Position numbers and translations under genes: made by a program. From an uncultured Clostridia bacterium (lineage in GTDB: Bacteria; Bacillota; Clostridia; Lachnospirales; CAG-274), in contig CANQIA010000019.1 of NCBI GenBank assembly GCA_947624015.1, positions 1-34,438 of the forward strand: 34,438 nucleotides of DNA, given 5' to 3'. The notes beneath the pieces are model-generated. The model was not told where the DNA came from, searched no databases, and saw nothing but the letters and a program-made list of their open reading frames with translations. The number at the start of each line of letters is the position of its first letter. The first letter of the stretch is position 1. Shown piece by piece: positions 31,896 through 34,438 of this stretch.

Positions 31896-34178
31896 ATGAA
31901 GAACAGAATGGTTCTTGGTATACTTATTGTTTATTTTCTTATACTGACATTTGTTTTCTGCCTTCAGGTATTTAAGAGAGGGGATACGGTGTCTTCTCCC
32001 ACGACCTCAAGCGATGTGGCAGTGGAGGACAGGCTGGACAGGGCAGTTGTGCTGTATAAGGAAAGCCCTATTATTATGGCAAATAAAAAGCAGATGCTTA
32101 TAGACAAGAACAATGCGTCTCTTGTCCCTCTTATAGAAAATCAGGTGGCATATGCGCCTCTTTCCTTCTTTAAATCGGCTTACGGCGCCAGCGTTACCTA
32201 TGACGAGAGTTCAGGCAGCGCCGCCATAAGGCTTGACAACGAGGCTCTTGTTATGGACAGGAAAAAAGCCGATCTTGTAAGCAGCTCTTCCGAAAAAGAC
32301 ATAGAGTATGAAAATACTATTTTCAAAAAGAGAAATGCCATATATGTACCCCTTGACGTATTTGCCGAGGCATTTGACAAGGAAATACACTATTACGACG
32401 ATCTTGTTATAGTATCGGGAGATAAAAAGGCATTTACACAGGAAGAAAGCGCCGATTTTATAAACAGCCTTAAGGCTCAGGTGACTAACCTTCCCTATGT
32501 GGCAAATGAGAGCAATTTAAAAGAGCTTACGGATACTCTCGGAAGGAACGGCTTTTTAAGACGTGTCGGGACCGTAGTGGGAACAAGAGATAGGAATAAG
32601 AGCGACGCTGTTGTAAAGCTTATTACAGACGAAAAAAGCTCCCTTATAGTAAATGACGGAAAATATATTTACTTTGGAAGGGATAATACAATAGACGTTG
32701 TGGACTATCTGTCAAATACTGCCGTCAATAAAATAGAGATGGAAAAGGGCTTTACCATATCAAAGCTTTATTTGCAGAACAATACGCTTGTGGCAGCAGG
32801 CACAAGGCTCCTTGACGAAAATACCCCATCGGATGTGGCGGGATCCGTATCGGAGCCTACCTCCTCGGAAGAGGTCGCCTCTTCGACTCAGGAAGGCGAG
32901 GCAAGTGATACTATGCCCGAAGAAGGAGCAGCAAATGCTTCCGAAAGAAATAATGTATGTTCTGCGATATATGTTTATAATATAGGCAACAGAGCGAATA
33001 TCGTAAATGAAAGAGAATTTGACGTAGACGGAGAGCTTGTGGACACCGTAAAGCATGGAGATTATGTATATATACTTTCTCAGCTTTCGGTATTTGACAA
33101 TGCGAGAGGCGGTCATTTCTATCCGCCTTCCTACAGGGACTCTGCCATGGGCGGGCAAACCAATACCCTTGGCTTTGAAAATATACAGTATTTCCCCGAA
33201 ACAGGCTCCGACGACTATACAATAATATCAAGTCTCAATATTGCGGATATAAGCGTTGGCGCAAAGGTAAAAGCATATCTGTGCGGCGGAGACAATATAT
33301 ATCTTTCCGAAAACAATCTCTATGTTGCCAAGAGCAGATATACAGCCTTTGACACCAATTACAATACGGAAAATACCTATATATACAGAATGTCTCTTTC
33401 CGGCGGCAATATAGTTTCAAGCGGCGGCGGAAATGTAAGAGGATATGTGCTGGACAGATATTCAATGAATGAAAATTCGGGATATTTCAGCATAGCCACA
33501 GAGTACACCGAAAGAGGCACCGATAAGAACATAACAAATATATATATACTCAATAACAATATGGAGCTTTGCGGCGAAGCCAACAGGATCGCCGACGATG
33601 CCGCCATAGGCTCAGCCATATTTACCGAGGACAAGATATTCCTTATTCCAGAGGAACAGGGACAGGCTATGTATCTTATAGACAGCTCAAACCCCATAAA
33701 TCCCGAGGGCAAGGGCATACTTAAGCTTTCCACGGGAAATATACTTATATATCCCTATGACGAGAGCCATATACTCACTATTGATAACGGCGAAAATATT
33801 CTTAAACTGAATGCATACAGTATAGAAGGCATGGACAATACCGTAAAGCTTTACAGTCAGGAGCTGGGCGGAGAGAATATTTCCACTGCTCTATTTGAAA
33901 ATTCCGATTATTTTGAATTTGACAAGGAGCGAAACAGATTTATAATACCTGTTGCCATTAAGGACGCAGCTTCGGGAGATGTAACATTTAACGGAAGCTA
34001 TGTATATGACCTTAACATGGACGAGGGCTTTAAGAGAATAGGCACTATAAACGAAAGCAATAATAAGGACGTGCATTATTTCAAGCATAACGGTCGTATA
34101 TATTGCTTCGGCACAGAGAGGACAGACGTTGTGGATGTCAATGACTTCGGAAATGTTATCGGTATAGAAATGAAGTAA
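31896..34178 (+). CDS. Membrane-anchored beta-propeller protein with copper-amine-oxidase-N-like domain
   Basis: This 760-residue extracellular protein is held by one N-terminal membrane segment (RMVLGILIVYFLILTFVFCLQVF). Residues about 45-190 look like the copper amine oxidase N-terminal-like domain common in Firmicutes surface proteins (ANKKQMLIDKNNASLVPLIENQVAYAPLSFF, AIYVPLDVFAEAF); in this context it is a binding or stalk domain, not an enzyme. From about 225 on, repeated strands such as KSSLIVNDGKYIYFGRDNTIDVVDY, VKHGDYVYILSQL and GGDNIYLSENNLYVAKSRY match the secreted C-terminal beta-propeller family. A Ser/Glu/Thr/Ala linker breaks the propeller at about 308-340. The ATG at 31896 with GGGTGAAGG upstream is preferred to GTG at 31887. 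It follows the M23 gene by 29 bases. Function unknown. Confidence 0.85.
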   Translation: MKNRMVLGILIVYFLILTFVFCLQVFKRGDTVSSPTTSSDVAVEDRLDRAVVLYKESPIIMANKKQMLIDKNNASLVPLIENQVAYAPLSFFKSAYGASVTYDESSGSAAIRLDNEALVMDRKKADLVSSSSEKDIEYENTIFKKRNAIYVPLDVFAEAFDKEIHYYDDLVIVSGDKKAFTQEESADFINSLKAQVTNLPYVANESNLKELTDTLGRNGFLRRVGTVVGTRDRNKSDAVVKLITDEKSSLIVNDGKYIYFGRDNTIDVVDYLSNTAVNKIEMEKGFTISKLYLQNNTLVAAGTRLLDENTPSDVAGSVSEPTSSEEVASSTQEGEASDTMPEEGAANASERNNVCSAIYVYNIGNRANIVNEREFDVDGELVDTVKHGDYVYILSQLSVFDNARGGHFYPPSYRDSAMGGQTNTLGFENIQYFPETGSDDYTIISSLNIADISVGAKVKAYLCGGDNIYLSENNLYVAKSRYTAFDTNYNTENTYIYRMSLSGGNIVSSGGGNVRGYVLDRYSMNENSGYFSIATEYTERGTDKNITNIYILNNNMELCGEANRIADDAAIGSAIFTEDKIFLIPEEQGQAMYLIDSSNPINPEGKGILKLSTGNILIYPYDESHILTIDNGENILKLNAYSIEGMDNTVKLYSQELGGENISTALFENSDYFEFDKERNRFIIPVAIKDAASGDVTFNGSYVYDLNMDEGFKRIGTINESNNKDVHYFKHNGRIYCFGTERTDVVDVNDFGNVIGIEMK

Positions 34179-34189
34179 GAGGTAATATT

Positions 34190-34366
34190 ATGACGGCAAT
34201 ATATATAATACTTATGGTAATTATATTTATTCTCCTTATTATGGGGTCGTGTTTTCTGGGCAAAGTGTTCAGAGGCGCAGGCTGTATTCTGCTGCCTTTA
34301 ACGATCATATGGAGTACGCTTATGTCATTGGCTTTTTTATTTCTGCTGTTCAAGATAATTATGTAA
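34190..34366 (+). CDS. Small membrane protein, 58 residues, two membrane segments
   Basis: A short gene reads MTAIYIILMVIIFILLIMGS, then a small polar turn (CFLGKVFRGAGC), then a second hydrophobic stretch ILLPLTIIWSTLMSLAFLFLLFKIIM. GAGGT lies about 7 bases before the ATG, 11 bases after the propeller gene stop, so it belongs to the same operon. Two hydrophobic helices with a KxxR-containing turn suggest an integral membrane hairpin. No family was recognised. Being last in the ftsEX unit, it could be a modulator of a membrane partner, but this is speculation. Confidence 0.7.
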   Translation: MTAIYIILMVIIFILLIMGSCFLGKVFRGAGCILLPLTIIWSTLMSLAFLFLLFKIIM

Positions 34367-34414
34367 TGCTGCTCGGCAATAAAGCCTATCATAATAAATA
34401 ATTTCAATGCATTT

Positions 34415-34438
34415 AAGGGACTGTTTTTACAGTCCCTT
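34415..34438 (+). terminator. Terminator stem at the right edge
   Basis: AAGGGACTGT (34415-34424) and ACAGTCCCTT (34429-34438) make a perfect 10-pair stem with a TTTT loop. The window ends at the stem, so the T tract can only be assumed. It would close the ftsEX-M23-propeller-small protein operon. Confidence 0.7.

Overview
The window looks like a chromosomal segment of a Gram-positive, low-to-mid-GC Clostridia (Firmicutes/Bacillota), most likely an anaerobic gut lineage. The evidence is a T-box in front of alaS, strong AGGAGG-type ribosome binding sites, TTGACA/TATAAT promoters, heavy use of ATA (Ile) and AGA/AGG (Arg) codons, a YtrA-type GntR operon, lipoproteins, and a gene set typical of Clostridia (SEDS/PBP pair, U32 enzyme next to zapA, CdaR-like regulator next to ftsEX). 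The species cannot be named from sequence alone. No rRNA, tRNA, phage or transposase gene was seen.

Layout. Positions 1-3480 (minus strand) hold a GntR repressor, an ABC ATPase, two ABC-2 type membrane proteins and the start of a lipoprotein. A consensus promoter with a perfect palindrome over its -10 box drives them. Positions 3552-8939 (plus) hold a T-box-controlled alaS-ksgA pair, an unrecognised 288-residue protein and trmB. A cytidylate-kinase-like gene (9051-9656, plus) converges on cinA-recA (minus) across a shared terminator. Positions 12269-14035 encode a large secreted protein with a Thr-rich stalk. Next come rpsF-ssb-rpsR with a structured leader, and a complete branched-chain amino acid type ABC transporter (livJ, livH, livM, livG, livF; 15413-20237). 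About 690 bp without genes (20238-20930) is filled with modular palindromic repeats.

Positions 20931-34366 form a cell-division and cell-wall island built from two divergent units that meet at about 27240-27500. The minus-strand unit is zapA (with a long coiled coil), a U32 family RNA-hydroxylase-like gene, a SEDS glycan polymerase and its class B PBP. The plus-strand unit is a CdaR/PucR-like regulator, ftsE, ftsX, a coiled-coil LytM/M23 hydrolase with all metal ligands, a membrane-anchored beta-propeller protein and a 58-residue membrane protein. Functionally, FtsZ-ring bundling (ZapA), septal or lateral synthesis (SEDS-PBP) and regulated hydrolysis (FtsEX plus M23) are encoded side by side.

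The most unusual item is FtsX. Its extracellular loop carries about 120-130 extra residues, including tandem T-Q-A-A repeats, just upstream of the hydrolase that FtsX would be expected to activate. Other points worth a second look are the modular repeat cluster, the mutually exclusive helices in the rpsF leader, the alternative pairings between livJ and livH, and the exact operator in the GntR promoter.
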